A program made the position numbers and the translations under genes. Under the pieces are notes generated by a model that saw nothing but the letters and a program-made list of their open reading frames with translations, was not told the DNA's origin and made no database searches. A stretch of DNA of 64,000 nt, taken from NCBI GenBank assembly GCA_029856155.1, contig JAHQWL010000085.1:1-64000 (forward strand). The letters are read 5' to 3'. Of the stretch, positions 52,313 to 61,881 are shown in pieces (within the stretch, counting starts at the first letter, position 1; each line of letters begins with the position of its first letter). This DNA is from Promethearchaeia archaeon (GTDB taxonomy: Archaea > Asgardarchaeota > Lokiarchaeia > Sigyniarchaeales > SOKP01).

Positions 52313-53839
52313 TTAGGTCCCAGCAATTCTCTTTGGATATCTTGTCTGAGCTTTTAAATTTTCTTGAAATAATTTAATCACAAGTTCAAATCGTTTATCT
52401 CTTAAACTACTATCATTCCATAAATTATTCATTTCATATGGATCTTTTTTACGATCATAAATTTCACCGAAATCGTTTAATCCTTCATAAATAGTTAGTT
52501 TATAATCCTCTGTTATTAAATGTCTCAATCTTACATTTAATATTCCTACTTCCTCATCATTTTCTATTAAACAACAATCCCTAGGTTGTAATTTATGATT
52601 TTCAGGTTCTTTTAAAACGGTAGTAATATCATATCCTTGCATATCAGGGGGTTGTTGACTTTCTTTTATCCTTAGAAGATTTAAAATAGTCTTAGGATAA
52701 TCAATAGAACTCATTAAGGAATTAGTTATTCCTGGTTTTGTAAGCCCTGGTACTCTCCATATCATTGGTATATGAAAAACACCCATATAAGTTGATGGAC
52801 CTTTGAAAATCATTCCGTGTTCACCCATCAAATCACCATGATCACTAGTATATATTACTATTGTATTATCAGCATACCCTAGTTTTTCAAGAGATGCTAA
52901 AATCTGGCCTACGCAATCGTCTATTAGGGAAATTGTTCCATAAGTATAAGCGATAAATTGTTTTACTTCTTCTTCTGTAGTTTCTCTTAACATAGCTCCT
53001 GGCATTACATTAATATATGGTGCTAGATATGGGTGATTCCGTAACTTCTCAAGATTGTCAAAATTTTTAGGCAAATCAATATCTTCTGGACTATACATAT
53101 CCTTATATTTACCTGGAGGCCATACTGGTTGATGGGGATCAGGGAAAGAGCAATGGACATAGAAAGGTTTTTTCCCATAATGTCCCTTGGAATGTCTTTC
53201 TAGAAAGGCAATAGTTCTTTCGGTTACATATGAACTAGAATATAATTCTACAGGTAAGTCATGTTCAGTAAAAACAGAAAAGAAATTATCTATATTTTTC
53301 CATCTTTCTCGCATTTTCTCTACCTGGAGAGGTGATCTTTCTTCTAACCAATCCAAATAATGACCACATAAACATGCACCATGACCTAATACTGTTTCAA
53401 CTTCTTGGTATCCATAATAGGGTATAGGAAAGTTTTCACGTACAGGATAATTGCCTTCTTGAGGAAATACCCAATCTTGAAAATGTTCTGTAGATTTATA
53501 GTAGAGTTTGTAAGGTGCCACATTAAATTGATGGTGTAATTTTCCAAATGCTGCAGTATACCATCCTTTCTTTACGAGTGTCTGAGTAATTGTAGGAACA
53601 TCTTTAGACAGAATCATTCCATTGCTTCGAACTCCATGAACGTTTGGATATAATCCCGTCAATAGCGTCGCTCTATTAGGCATACACATAGGATTAGTAC
53701 AGAAGGCATTAGTAAAATGTACCCCTTCACTTGATAATCTATCAATATTTGGTGTCTTCAAAATCGGATTTCCAGAGCAACTCAGATGGTCATATCTTTG
53801 TTGATCAGTAATTATAAATAAAACATTCATTCTTTCACT
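52313..53839 (-). CDS. Type I sulfatase, copy 1
   Basis: About 508 residues from ATG 53839; a further in-frame start at 53851 would add four. It is an alkaline-phosphatase-fold sulfatase: NVLFIITDQQRYDHL at the N-terminus and the formylglycine motif CMPNRATLLTG with C56 (counting from 53851), a Cys-type C-x-P-x-R site. IYTSDHGDLMGEHGMIFKG supplies the Asp/His metal ligands. No signal peptide is present, so it would act in the cytoplasm and needs conversion of the Cys to formylglycine by a maturase. No maturase is in the window. The tandem paralogue at 53919 and the MFS gene at 50928 make a likely operon for use of a sulfate ester. Confidence 0.85.
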   Translation of the reverse strand, partial: SERMNVLFIITDQQRYDHLSCSGNPILKTPNIDRLSSEGVHFTNAFCTNPMCMPNRATLLTGLYPNVHGVRSNGMILSKDVPTITQTLVKKGWYTAAFGKLHHQFNVAPYKLYYKSTEHFQDWVFPQEGNYPVRENFPIPYYGYQEVETVLGHGACLCGHYLDWLEERSPLQVEKMRERWKNIDNFFSVFTEHDLPVELYSSSYVTERTIAFLERHSKGHYGKKPFYVHCSFPDPHQPVWPPGKYKDMYSPEDIDLPKNFDNLEKLRNHPYLAPYINVMPGAMLRETTEEEVKQFIAYTYGTISLIDDCVGQILASLEKLGYADNTIVIYTSDHGDLMGEHGMIFKGPSTYMGVFHIPMIWRVPGLTKPGITNSLMSSIDYPKTILNLLRIKESQQPPDMQGYDITTVLKEPENHKLQPRDCCLIENDEEVGILNVRLRHLITEDYKLTIYEGLNDFGEIYDRKKDPYEMNNLWNDSSLRDKRFELVIKLFQENLKAQTRYPKRIAGT

Positions 53840-53918
53840 CATAATAATCAAAAGATTTCATTTCTGCTTAAAATTCAAATTAATTCTATAATTATTTTAG
53901 GGAATCGTTTCATTCTTG

Positions 53919-55445
53919 TTATGTTCCAGCTATGCGTTTTGGATAATAGGATTGAGCATTAAGATTTTCGTGTAATAATTTATTTACTAATTCAAATCGT
54001 TTATCCTTAAAATTATCATTATACCATAAATTATTTAATTCATGAGGATCATTTTTTCGATCATAAATATCACCAAACTTACTAAGGCTATTATATATAG
54101 TCAATTTATAATTCTCGGTTATTAAATGACGTAATCTTGCTTTAAGAGTGCCTACTTCTTCATCATTTTCAATTAAAATACTATCTCTTATCTTCTCATC
54201 AGGATCTTTTAAAATTGGAGAAATATCATAACCTTGCATTTCAGGAGGATGGTATCTTTCCGGTATGTCTAAAAGGTTTAAAATTGTTTTGGGATAATCA
54301 ATTGAGCTGACTAGTGACTCAGACACGTCTCCAGGACTGGTTAATCCTGGCACTTTCCAAATTAAGGGTAGTTGTAGTACACCATTAAAAGGACAAGGAC
54401 CCTTAAATAAGAGCCCATGATCACCCATTAAATCCCCATGATCACTCATAAAAACAATTATTGTATTATCTGAAAGTTCCGATTTTTCCAATGAAGCTAG
54501 TATCTTTCCTATACTATAATCCACATATCCTATTGCTGCATATGTCAATGCTGTTATCTTGCGGACTTCTTCTTCCGTAGATTCACGTAAGAAAGCTCTT
54601 TTAAAAGGAGGATTTTTCAAATGGTAACCTAAGAATTCATGGTTGTATAAATTAGCAATATCATCAAAATTTGCGGGAATGGTTATGTCTTCTGGTTTAT
54701 ACATAGCTTGATATCTTTCAGGGGGATATAACGGATAATGCGGATCAGGAAATGAGCAATGTAAATAAAAGGGCTTATCTCCATAATTTCCCTTGTTGTA
54801 CCTTTCGAGAAATGCTAGGGTCCTTTCTGTTACCCACGTAGTATTATACAATTCTTCAGGTATCGCATCACAAAAAAGGCTAAATAAATTATCATAATTC
54901 ATTACTCGTTTCTTCATATCTTTTGCAATTTCAGGAGCTCTTTCCTCTAACCATTCTAAATAATGTCCCGCACAAACAGAACCATTTCCCGAAATCACTT
55001 CAACTTCTTCATAGCCATAATAAGGTATTGGAAAACTTTCTCTCACCGGATAAGTTATATCTCTATTAAGAGCCCAATCAGTTAAACTTTCTGCAGATCT
55101 ACTCCTATGTTTAAATGGCCCTAACCAATATTGATGATGTATTTTTCCAAAAGCAGCGGTATGCCATCCTCTTTTCTTAAGAGTTTGAATGATCGTTGGA
55201 ATATCTTTTCTTAAATTAATACCATTACTTCTAACGCCATGAACATTTGGGTATACTCCTGTAACCATAGTTGCTCTATTTGGCATACAGATGGGGTTTG
55301 TACAGAAATAATTCGTAAACCTAACGCCTTCTGCAGCTAATTTATCAAGGTTCGGAGTTCTCACTGTTGGACTACCCGCACAACCCATATGGTCTGCACG
55401 CATTGCATCAGTTATGATAAATAAGACGTTTAATTTTTCATTCAT
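53919..55445 (-). CDS. Type I sulfatase, copy 2
   Basis: A 508-residue paralogue of copy 1 with conserved length and order. NVLFIITDAMRADHM opens the fold, CMPNRATMVTG holds the formylglycine Cys53 (C-x-P-x-R), and FMSDHGDLMGDHGLLFKG carries the metal site. Like copy 1 it lacks a signal peptide. The pair shares the last residues YPKRIAGT. They arose by tandem duplication and may have complementary substrate ranges. It is the first gene of the sulfatase-sulfatase-MFS run. Confidence 0.85.
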   Translation of the reverse strand: MNEKLNVLFIITDAMRADHMGCAGSPTVRTPNLDKLAAEGVRFTNYFCTNPICMPNRATMVTGVYPNVHGVRSNGINLRKDIPTIIQTLKKRGWHTAAFGKIHHQYWLGPFKHRSRSAESLTDWALNRDITYPVRESFPIPYYGYEEVEVISGNGSVCAGHYLEWLEERAPEIAKDMKKRVMNYDNLFSLFCDAIPEELYNTTWVTERTLAFLERYNKGNYGDKPFYLHCSFPDPHYPLYPPERYQAMYKPEDITIPANFDDIANLYNHEFLGYHLKNPPFKRAFLRESTEEEVRKITALTYAAIGYVDYSIGKILASLEKSELSDNTIIVFMSDHGDLMGDHGLLFKGPCPFNGVLQLPLIWKVPGLTSPGDVSESLVSSIDYPKTILNLLDIPERYHPPEMQGYDISPILKDPDEKIRDSILIENDEEVGTLKARLRHLITENYKLTIYNSLSKFGDIYDRKNDPHELNNLWYNDNFKDKRFELVNKLLHENLNAQSYYPKRIAGT

Positions 55446-55645
55446 ACTTTTCGAAGCTTACTATGTAGTATAATATACAATTTTTGTATAAAAACCAGTC
55501 TTATAATATCATTACTATTTATGGAAATATATAACTATTGGAGATCTACATGAGAAGTTAGACTTATTTATCAAAAGCTATTAAATAAAAGAATTATTTT
55601 TTCTGAGGATTACCTTTAATTTGACAGTTGAAGCTAAAGAGAAAA

Positions 55646-56749
55646 TTAGTTCCTTACATTATTTTGTTTTATAATTATATTTCTTTTTTCTAGCTCTTTT
55701 TCCATCTTATCAAGATTTAGATCGGGGCATCCTTCTGGTGGAAATAAACCATGAGAGCTAATATCTTTATTAACAATCATTTGAGCTGTAATTGAAGCCG
55801 GTACTGAGGTGAGTTTTGCAACTTCTCCTATGACTGCGAATGATAAATGAACATTTTTCTGATTTTGTATACCAATAACATCAGTCTTAAAAGAAGAAAT
55901 AATCTCTCTCTCTTCTATTTTCCCAGTTATAAGAGGAAATATCTTCAGAAAGAATTTACAAACTAGTGTCATAATTTTTTCATGTTTTATCGGAATTATT
56001 TTATCAAGTACTTTAGTTAATAGAATATCTGATTCTGGTAGAATCCCTCCTTTGCAGATTGCTTCTTTTGTGTCTATATAACGTGGGAGTGTTACGGGCT
56101 CAGGATGCCCAACAAAATATAAAGGAACTGAGCCTAATGGATCGGGAAATTCAATAACCTCTCTATCAGTTAGGGCTCTGATATTAGTCCATTCTCCATT
56201 AATATATTGTGGGACTTTTCCCATAGCAATGTGAGCCCAGTGTGCTAACTGTCCAAAACCAATTGTTTCACCAGTATCCTCAAACCATAATACTCTTATA
56301 GATTCAACTTTATCTAATTGATTTGCTCCCATTTTTGCCATTATATTTGTAAGACCCGCTGATGCTCCTGAATTAATAAGAAAAGTTAAATTTTCACGCT
56401 CTACAAATTTATTCATTTTTAAGAATGTTAGAGTAGTATCATGATCATCGCATATATCGACATAATTAATTCCTGCTTGAATTGTTGCTCGAGGAATCCA
56501 ATCCCCAAACATGTAATACGGACCAATATTGTTTACTACTAATTTATGATCTTTAAGAATTTCTACTAGGTTTTCAAAATCCATAACATCTAATTTTTGA
56601 AAAGTAGCTCTTGTACCTAATTTCTCAGCAATCTTTTTACCTTCTCTTTCCCTTATATCCGCTAAAGTAACATTGAATCCGCTTTTTACTAGATCAAAAG
56701 CAATATATCTGCCAACTTCTCCACATGCACCTAAGATAATAATACTCAT
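55646..56749 (-). CDS. Saccharopine dehydrogenase-like NAD(P) oxidoreductase
   Basis: A 367-residue protein with an N-terminal Rossmann fold: MSIIILGACGEVGRYIA, LADIREREGKKIAEK, VVNNIGPYYMFGDWIPRA and NYVDICDDHDTTLTF, which is the saccharopine dehydrogenase/trans-acting enoyl reductase family pattern. INSGASAGLTNIMAKM follows. The C-terminal domain is the usual dimerisation part. The substrate is unknown; lysine-pathway genes are absent. Two genes upstream on the same strand (56770 and 57183) may be in the same operon. Confidence 0.75.
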   Translation of the reverse strand: MSIIILGACGEVGRYIAFDLVKSGFNVTLADIREREGKKIAEKLGTRATFQKLDVMDFENLVEILKDHKLVVNNIGPYYMFGDWIPRATIQAGINYVDICDDHDTTLTFLKMNKFVERENLTFLINSGASAGLTNIMAKMGANQLDKVESIRVLWFEDTGETIGFGQLAHWAHIAMGKVPQYINGEWTNIRALTDREVIEFPDPLGSVPLYFVGHPEPVTLPRYIDTKEAICKGGILPESDILLTKVLDKIIPIKHEKIMTLVCKFFLKIFPLITGKIEEREIISSFKTDVIGIQNQKNVHLSFAVIGEVAKLTSVPASITAQMIVNKDISSHGLFPPEGCPDLNLDKMEKELEKRNIIIKQNNVRN

Positions 56750-56769
56750 CTATTACCATCCTTTTTAGA

Positions 56770-57156
56770 TTATATTCTCTTAAAAATTAGTCCTTCTTTT
56801 TTTAATAATAGTATCATAAATAAAGACCATAACAAATCATATGGAATAGCGAATAGGAGAATCACAAGAAATTCTGGATATTCAAATATATTAATAAGAC
56901 TAAAAATAACCATAATAACCCTTACTAAAATATTTACTAAAGGAATTATTTTAAATTTCTCTACATCTCGGGCAGAATATATTAGAAGGATACCATAGCA
57001 TAATAAAAAAGAACCCGCCATTTGTGTAAATATGGGTATGTTTTCCAGTCCTATTTGTTCAAAAAGAATATCTAAAACCATAAATAACAAACCTATAACT
57101 ATTTCTACAATTCCACCTAAAACTACTAAAATTTTCAAAATTTTTTTAGAACTCAT
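56770..57156 (-). CDS. Four-helix small membrane protein
   Basis: A 128-residue protein with four hydrophobic helices (residues 8-30, 42-62, 72-95 and 100-122) and short basic ends. It lies 20 nt upstream of the saccharopine-dehydrogenase-like gene and 26 nt downstream of the AlkZ-fold gene, so the three are probably co-transcribed. Family not recognised. Confidence 0.55.
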   Translation of the reverse strand: MSSKKILKILVVLGGIVEIVIGLLFMVLDILFEQIGLENIPIFTQMAGSFLLCYGILLIYSARDVEKFKIIPLVNILVRVIMVIFSLINIFEYPEFLVILLFAIPYDLLWSLFMILLLKKEGLIFKRI

Positions 57157-57182
57157 AATTTCTAATTAATTTCTCCTTCTTT

Positions 57183-58358
57183 TTAACAATTTTTAAGAGG
57201 TGTCATGAACCCACCCGCAGTTCTTTTTGTCAATGGAGTCATTGATTCACACTCTTTAATATCCACCTTTTCATCGAAAAAAAATTGCCCTATTTCTTTC
57301 ATTTGAGAATATAAAACATTATGTAGATCATTTTCAATTGATTGGAATAAGTGAAATTTAACTAGAGGTTTTGGTTTTTCTTCTGTATCCCATACTCCGA
57401 TAGCAATACCATCTAAAAATATAGTCGCTGTGATATTTCCAGAACGATCAAAAATCTTGTTATAATTCTTAGGATCAATATACCTATCTCGGTTTTTATA
57501 TCCCATAGGATATGGATCAAGTTCAGGCAATAATATTAATGATGATTTTCCCGTAAATAGTTTATTATTCAAAATATTTAGATCTTCTTTAGCTATTATA
57601 AAAGGTGCCTGTATTGTAGAAATTTTGACTTTATTAAGTTGTAGCTCAATACTTTTCAAAACATCTTTAATTTTTGTTTTTGTTAAACCTGTCCACCAAG
57701 ATATATCGGTTTCTGTCACAGGTCCATACGCTTTTATATATTTTTCTACAAGCATTTCTATTGCCTCTTTCTCGTTTAGTTTGTTTAAATCTAGTCCTGG
57801 AAAATAATCATTAAAAAGAGCATAATTATTTCTCCTATCTTTCCAGTCTTTGATTGGTTTTCCCCTGATTAACAATCCATGATTACACATAACATGGATT
57901 ATTGCTGGTATATTTGAGGTTGAATTTAATTCTTTTCGTATTTCAGCGGCAGATAATTCTCTTCCTTGCAGTATTTTTAAAATATTTTCTGATATTTCTT
58001 GATATTTTCTCAATGAAACTTTATGAAAATCCATATATTTCTCTAAATTTTTCTCATTTAGGTTAAATGTTGCAGTATAAATTATAGGAATCCAATCTTT
58101 AGATTCAATAAATAGAGTTCTCCTCATCCCCCGTATTCTAGCAAGGTTTTTTTTTTCATAAAGCTCTACCTCTAAGGATAATTTCTTAAATCTATTAGTT
58201 CTCGCAAAAAGAGATAAATAGGAAGTTTTGAGATCAGTTGAATGCAAACCACAAATATCCTCTGTAATCTGAATAATATCCTCAATTTTTGAATCTTGAG
58301 TTAGGTGGTGCTTTCTTAATATTAATTTATTAACTTGATCTAAATCTAAAATTTGCAT
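57183..58358 (-). CDS. Winged-helix AlkZ/YcaQ-fold protein lacking the catalytic Q-x-Q
   Basis: About 391 residues from ATG 58358 (an in-frame ATG at 58400 would add 14). It belongs to the HTH_42 / AlkZ DNA glycosylase family of tandem winged helices: LRKHHLTQDSKIEDII, YLSLFARTNRF, RIRGMRRTLFIESKDW, AAEIRKELNST, LLIRGKPIKDWKDRRNNY, and AYGPVTETDISWWTGLTKT. True AlkZ/AlkX have Q-x-Q or Q-x-D in the loop before YLSLWAR. Here that loop reads GLHSTDLKTSYLSLFAR, so the first Gln is His and the second Thr. It may bind or unhook unusual lesions or have lost glycosylase activity. Confidence 0.7.
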   Translation of the reverse strand: MQILDLDQVNKLILRKHHLTQDSKIEDIIQITEDICGLHSTDLKTSYLSLFARTNRFKKLSLEVELYEKKNLARIRGMRRTLFIESKDWIPIIYTATFNLNEKNLEKYMDFHKVSLRKYQEISENILKILQGRELSAAEIRKELNSTSNIPAIIHVMCNHGLLIRGKPIKDWKDRRNNYALFNDYFPGLDLNKLNEKEAIEMLVEKYIKAYGPVTETDISWWTGLTKTKIKDVLKSIELQLNKVKISTIQAPFIIAKEDLNILNNKLFTGKSSLILLPELDPYPMGYKNRDRYIDPKNYNKIFDRSGNITATIFLDGIAIGVWDTEEKPKPLVKFHLFQSIENDLHNVLYSQMKEIGQFFFDEKVDIKECESMTPLTKRTAGGFMTPLKNC

Positions 58359-58472
58359 TATTACATCTAAATATTGGATGGATTTTAAGAATATAATCAT
58401 TATATTTAAATTTATAATAAGCGATAAAACTTATACAAATAGAATACTATTACTGTATTATATTAAAATTGG

Positions 58473-59813
58473 ATGATGGTTATTCTCAGAAAAAAGAAAT
58501 TAAAACTATTTTTCAAAATATTATTTTTTATACTAATTCTAATTTATCCTTCATTCTTGTTTATTAGTTTCGAATTTAAACCTCAAAAAGAAATTAGTAA
58601 AAATTTAAAATCCTCAAGTAGTACTGCGGCTAAAAGCATAATATTAATGATTGGGGATGGACTGGGTTTTGAACATTTAAAACTGGCAAGATGGGTAGAA
58701 ATGGGTAAAAATAATCCATTCCTCGTCGAAAAATTGCCGTTTCATCTTGATGTTACTACTTATAGTGCTGATAATTTAATTACTGATTCAGCTGCAGCCG
58801 CAACAGCAATAGCTACGGGTAATAAAACCAATAATGGAATGATCGCAGTTTCACCTTTATTTAAACCTTTAGAAACAATTCTTGAGATTTCTCGTCAGTA
58901 TGCAAGATCCACAGGAATAATAACTACAACTTCAGTTACTCACGCGACTCCTGCGGCTTTTATAACTCATGTGAAATCAAGATCAAATATTACAGAAATA
59001 TCTCGTCAGATTATAGAAAATTCAAGTATTAATATTCTACTAGGAGGAGGAAAGGACCATTTCTCAGCATCACAATTAATACAATTAGAAGCAAATGGAT
59101 ATAATTTAATTGAAAACCGTTCTGAGTTAATTAAAGCAAATTCTAGTAATATTATTGGATTATTTGCTCCTACACAGCTACCTTATGAGATTAGTCGTGA
59201 TGAAGAAGTAATTCCATCATTATCAGAGATGACAACTAAAGCTTTAGAAATACTTTCTCAAGATCCAGAAGGTTTTTTTCTAATGGTTGAAGGAGGACTA
59301 ATAGATCATGGTGGCCATGCAAATAATAAAACTAATGTCGCATTAGAAACAATTGAATTTAGTAAAGCTGTTAATAATGCAATATCCTTCTCTAAATCAA
59401 GAAATAATGTATTATTAATAGTAACTGCTGACCATGAAACAGGAGGTTTAAGAATTCTAAATGACACATTAAACAATGTTATTCCTTCATCTAATAAAAC
59501 ACCTGAAGAAAATAGAGTAATTAGATTTGAAAGAATTAATAATATCTCTGTTAGTTGGACTACTACTTATCATACTAATTTGGATGTTCCTTTTTTTGGA
59601 TACAGAATAGATTTTTATGGGCTTAATAATCTAAGTGTAATTGACAATACTGAAATTTTTAACATAATGAAAGCGTTTATATCTGATGGTTCCATTAATG
59701 ATTCTGATTTTGCCCATATTATATTAATAGGTGTAGGAATTACAGGTTTCTCAATTGCGGGGATAGTAATTTTATATTCGATTAAAAATAAGAAAATCCA
59801 AAAAAAAAAATGA
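58473..59813 (+). CDS. Membrane-anchored alkaline phosphatase
   Basis: A 446-residue alkaline phosphatase. Residues 11-33 are a signal anchor and about 420-438 (IILIGVGITGFSIAGIVIL) a C-terminal helix followed by KNKKIQKKK. The metal Asp62 is in ILMIGDGLGF; the nucleophile Ser106 is in DSAAAATAIATG. GGLIDHGGHANN and TADHETGGL supply further metal ligands. The enzyme would face outward and release phosphate from esters, perhaps from nucleotides or lipid headgroups. It is divergent from the AlkZ-fold gene. Confidence 0.88.
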   Translation: MMVILRKKKLKLFFKILFFILILIYPSFLFISFEFKPQKEISKNLKSSSSTAAKSIILMIGDGLGFEHLKLARWVEMGKNNPFLVEKLPFHLDVTTYSADNLITDSAAAATAIATGNKTNNGMIAVSPLFKPLETILEISRQYARSTGIITTTSVTHATPAAFITHVKSRSNITEISRQIIENSSINILLGGGKDHFSASQLIQLEANGYNLIENRSELIKANSSNIIGLFAPTQLPYEISRDEEVIPSLSEMTTKALEILSQDPEGFFLMVEGGLIDHGGHANNKTNVALETIEFSKAVNNAISFSKSRNNVLLIVTADHETGGLRILNDTLNNVIPSSNKTPEENRVIRFERINNISVSWTTTYHTNLDVPFFGYRIDFYGLNNLSVIDNTEIFNIMKAFISDGSINDSDFAHIILIGVGITGFSIAGIVILYSIKNKKIQKKK

Positions 59814-59822
59814 TAATAACTA

Positions 59823-60386
59823 CTACTTTAGTTTATTAAGTAAAAAAGCAAAATTTTTACCTAAATTTTCAAATGTCCTTATACCTTCTTCATCATCTAA
59901 CACTTCTCCTGGCGCTCGTCCAATGCCTACATTCCAATAAGTTGATCCTACTACAAACATCTGTTTAATAAGGAAGAAGTAATTGATGCTGGAAAACACG
60001 TGATTTGCACCAGCTCTCCTAACTGCTACGACTGCTGCACCAACTTTATGTTTTAGGTAACCACCAGTAGCATACCCGGCACGTTCTATTAATGCTTTTG
60101 TGCTTGTTGATAAATCAGAGAAATATGTGGGGGACCCAATGATTATTCCATCAGAATTTAACATTTTTTCAATATAATCATTCATTTTATCTCCTGTCAA
60201 TGCACACCGTTGATCATCATTTTCTATGCATTTCATGCAAGCCGTACAGCCTTGCAATTTTTCCATACCAATCCAGTTATAATCACATTCAATGCCAGCT
60301 GCTTTCAATTCATCCATAACTACATTTAAGCAATGATATGTATTTCCTTTTTTTCTTGGACTTCCATTAAATAATACTACTTTCAT
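59823..60386 (-). CDS. Iron-sulfur-flavoprotein-like NAD(P)H oxidoreductase
   Basis: A 187-residue flavodoxin-fold protein. MKVVLFNGSPRKKGNTYHC is the FMN-phosphate loop. LQGCTACMKCIENDDQRCALTG is the cysteine motif (C-x2-C-x2-C then C) seen in iron-sulfur flavoproteins of methanogens and acetogens. GSPTYFSDLSTSTKALIERAG is the second flavin loop. It probably passes one or two electrons via FMN and a [4Fe-4S] cluster. A second member of this type is at 25026. It converges with the alkaline phosphatase gene. Confidence 0.82.
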   Translation of the reverse strand: MKVVLFNGSPRKKGNTYHCLNVVMDELKAAGIECDYNWIGMEKLQGCTACMKCIENDDQRCALTGDKMNDYIEKMLNSDGIIIGSPTYFSDLSTSTKALIERAGYATGGYLKHKVGAAVVAVRRAGANHVFSSINYFFLIKQMFVVGSTYWNVGIGRAPGEVLDDEEGIRTFENLGKNFAFLLNKLK

Positions 60387-60499
60387 TTTTGTATCCCTTT
60401 TTAAAATATTTTATTAATTTATTTTCAATAATTCATTTAACACTTTCATTTTTTATAAAAACTATGTTAAATTTAAGGGGACACTAAATTTCTTTAGAA

Positions 60500-61240
60500 T
60501 TAAGTGTTTTCTTCTTCCTTTTTTTTCTTTATATAGATAATAAAATCCCTCTCTTGTCTCTTTTTTTCTTGAAGAGCTCGAGTTTTCGGATTTGGAACGC
60601 TTAAAATTTTCAATATCCCCGAAATGATTCCAATTAAAGATACAATATAGAAAAACCATCCCCAAACCTTTGTTATAAATAAATTATAGTCAATTGCTTT
60701 GCCTGAAACTAGTATAGTATAAATGTACTCATAAGGGATTGTTACATTTAGAATTATTCCATTATTATTAAAGCTTATTTTTGCACTCCCTTCTATTATA
60801 ACATCATCTGCAGGTAATACCCTTACTGCACTAGATATATATATAGGATTGTCCTCTAAATTATAATAATAAGTGTTTATAACAGGATAAACTGCTTCTC
60901 GGTCTGGTTCAACTGTGAGTTTGAATGTAATTTCATAAAATCCTAAACTAGAGACATTTTCACTTGTATAGGTATTATATTTTAACCTTATTATAAAATA
61001 GTCAGAAGCTGTATAAAAATGGCCACTAGTTTCATGTGTTATGTATATATTTAAATTAAGACCACCAATCCCTTCTGGAAAGGAAGTTTCGAAATTTCGA
61101 TTTGAACTATCCTTAAATTCAAAAAATTGACCAATGTTTAACATTACTGGAAGTAAAAAAATCCAAACAACTATCAACCCTAATAAAATGAATAAAATTG
61201 TTCGCCTGAGTGTATTTTCTGTAATTTTTAAAACTCCCAA
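60500..61240 (-). CDS. Two-helix membrane protein with an extracellular domain
   Basis: A 246-residue protein. Residues 12-37 form the first helix. About 45-185 form a Tyr/Ile/Asn-rich, probably beta-sandwich extracellular domain with no cysteine. About 188-212 form the second helix, and the C-terminal tail is Lys/Arg/Glu-rich and cytoplasmic (KKRQERD, KKKKEEEN). The topology suits a membrane-attached receptor or structural component. Family unknown. It is upstream of the flavoprotein gene by 113 nt on the same strand. Confidence 0.55.
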   Translation of the reverse strand: MGVLKITENTLRRTILFILLGLIVVWIFLLPVMLNIGQFFEFKDSSNRNFETSFPEGIGGLNLNIYITHETSGHFYTASDYFIIRLKYNTYTSENVSSLGFYEITFKLTVEPDREAVYPVINTYYYNLEDNPIYISSAVRVLPADDVIIEGSAKISFNNNGIILNVTIPYEYIYTILVSGKAIDYNLFITKVWGWFFYIVSLIGIISGILKILSVPNPKTRALQEKKRQERDFIIYIKKKKEEENT

Positions 61241-61467
61241 TTTTTGTATTTTTAGAGATAATTAATTTCATATTATATAATTATAGTATTTAAATGTAAT
61301 GAATGGATACAAAATAGTAAAATCTCTTGAATGAACTTTTAATGATCATAATATTAAATTATTGCTTCAATTAGTTTGGTTAGCTGCTCAGATTGTTTTT
61401 TATTTTTTTGCTCTCAAATTAAAAAAAAAAAATTAATTCTTGACTTATTTATAAATAGCAATATCTC

Positions 61468-61791
61468 TTATTGCATTCTTTCTACTTTAAAAATAACTGG
61501 TCGAAACCAATCACTACATCCAGTAATAATTGTACCTTTATATTTCATTCCCATAACGTCTCCTCCAGAAGCAACAAGCATTATATCATTTTTTATGTCT
61601 GCCCAAGCCCAATCACAAAATCCATCTGGAACCTTAGGAATATTTGGATCAATTATTATTTCTTGTCCTTCTTTAAAAATTTCACAGAGTTCCATACCAG
61701 TATATTCATCACTGATAAATTGTTCAATTAAGTCCTTATTCAATGACCTTTTCAATACTGTTATTTTACATTTTGGCATAGAATAACTCAT
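61468..61791 (-). CDS. TIGR04076 family protein
   Basis: A 107-residue protein with the family hallmarks MPKCKITVLKRSLNKDLIEQ, a central MELCEIFKEGQEIIIDPN, FCDWAWADIKNDIMLVASGG and the C-terminal TGCSDWFRPVIFKVERM. This small family is frequent in anaerobes and has no firm function. The conserved cysteines (after MPK and in FCDW) may bind a metal. Start: ATG at 61791 (MSYSMPK) or the ATG at MPK. The plus-strand frames over the same bases are shadows. Confidence 0.75.
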   Translation of the reverse strand: MSYSMPKCKITVLKRSLNKDLIEQFISDEYTGMELCEIFKEGQEIIIDPNIPKVPDGFCDWAWADIKNDIMLVASGGDVMGMKYKGTIITGCSDWFRPVIFKVERMQ

Positions 61792-61881
61792 TTTTTGACC
61801 TCCTTCACTATGACAATTTTAAAATTCTATATTTTATATTGATATATTAAAGGAAAATTATAAAGATCTTTAAATTTTAAT

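Noticed and set aside
61376..61786. Plus-strand frames over the TIGR04076 gene
   Set aside because: The minus-strand reading has clear family motifs; the plus frames do not.
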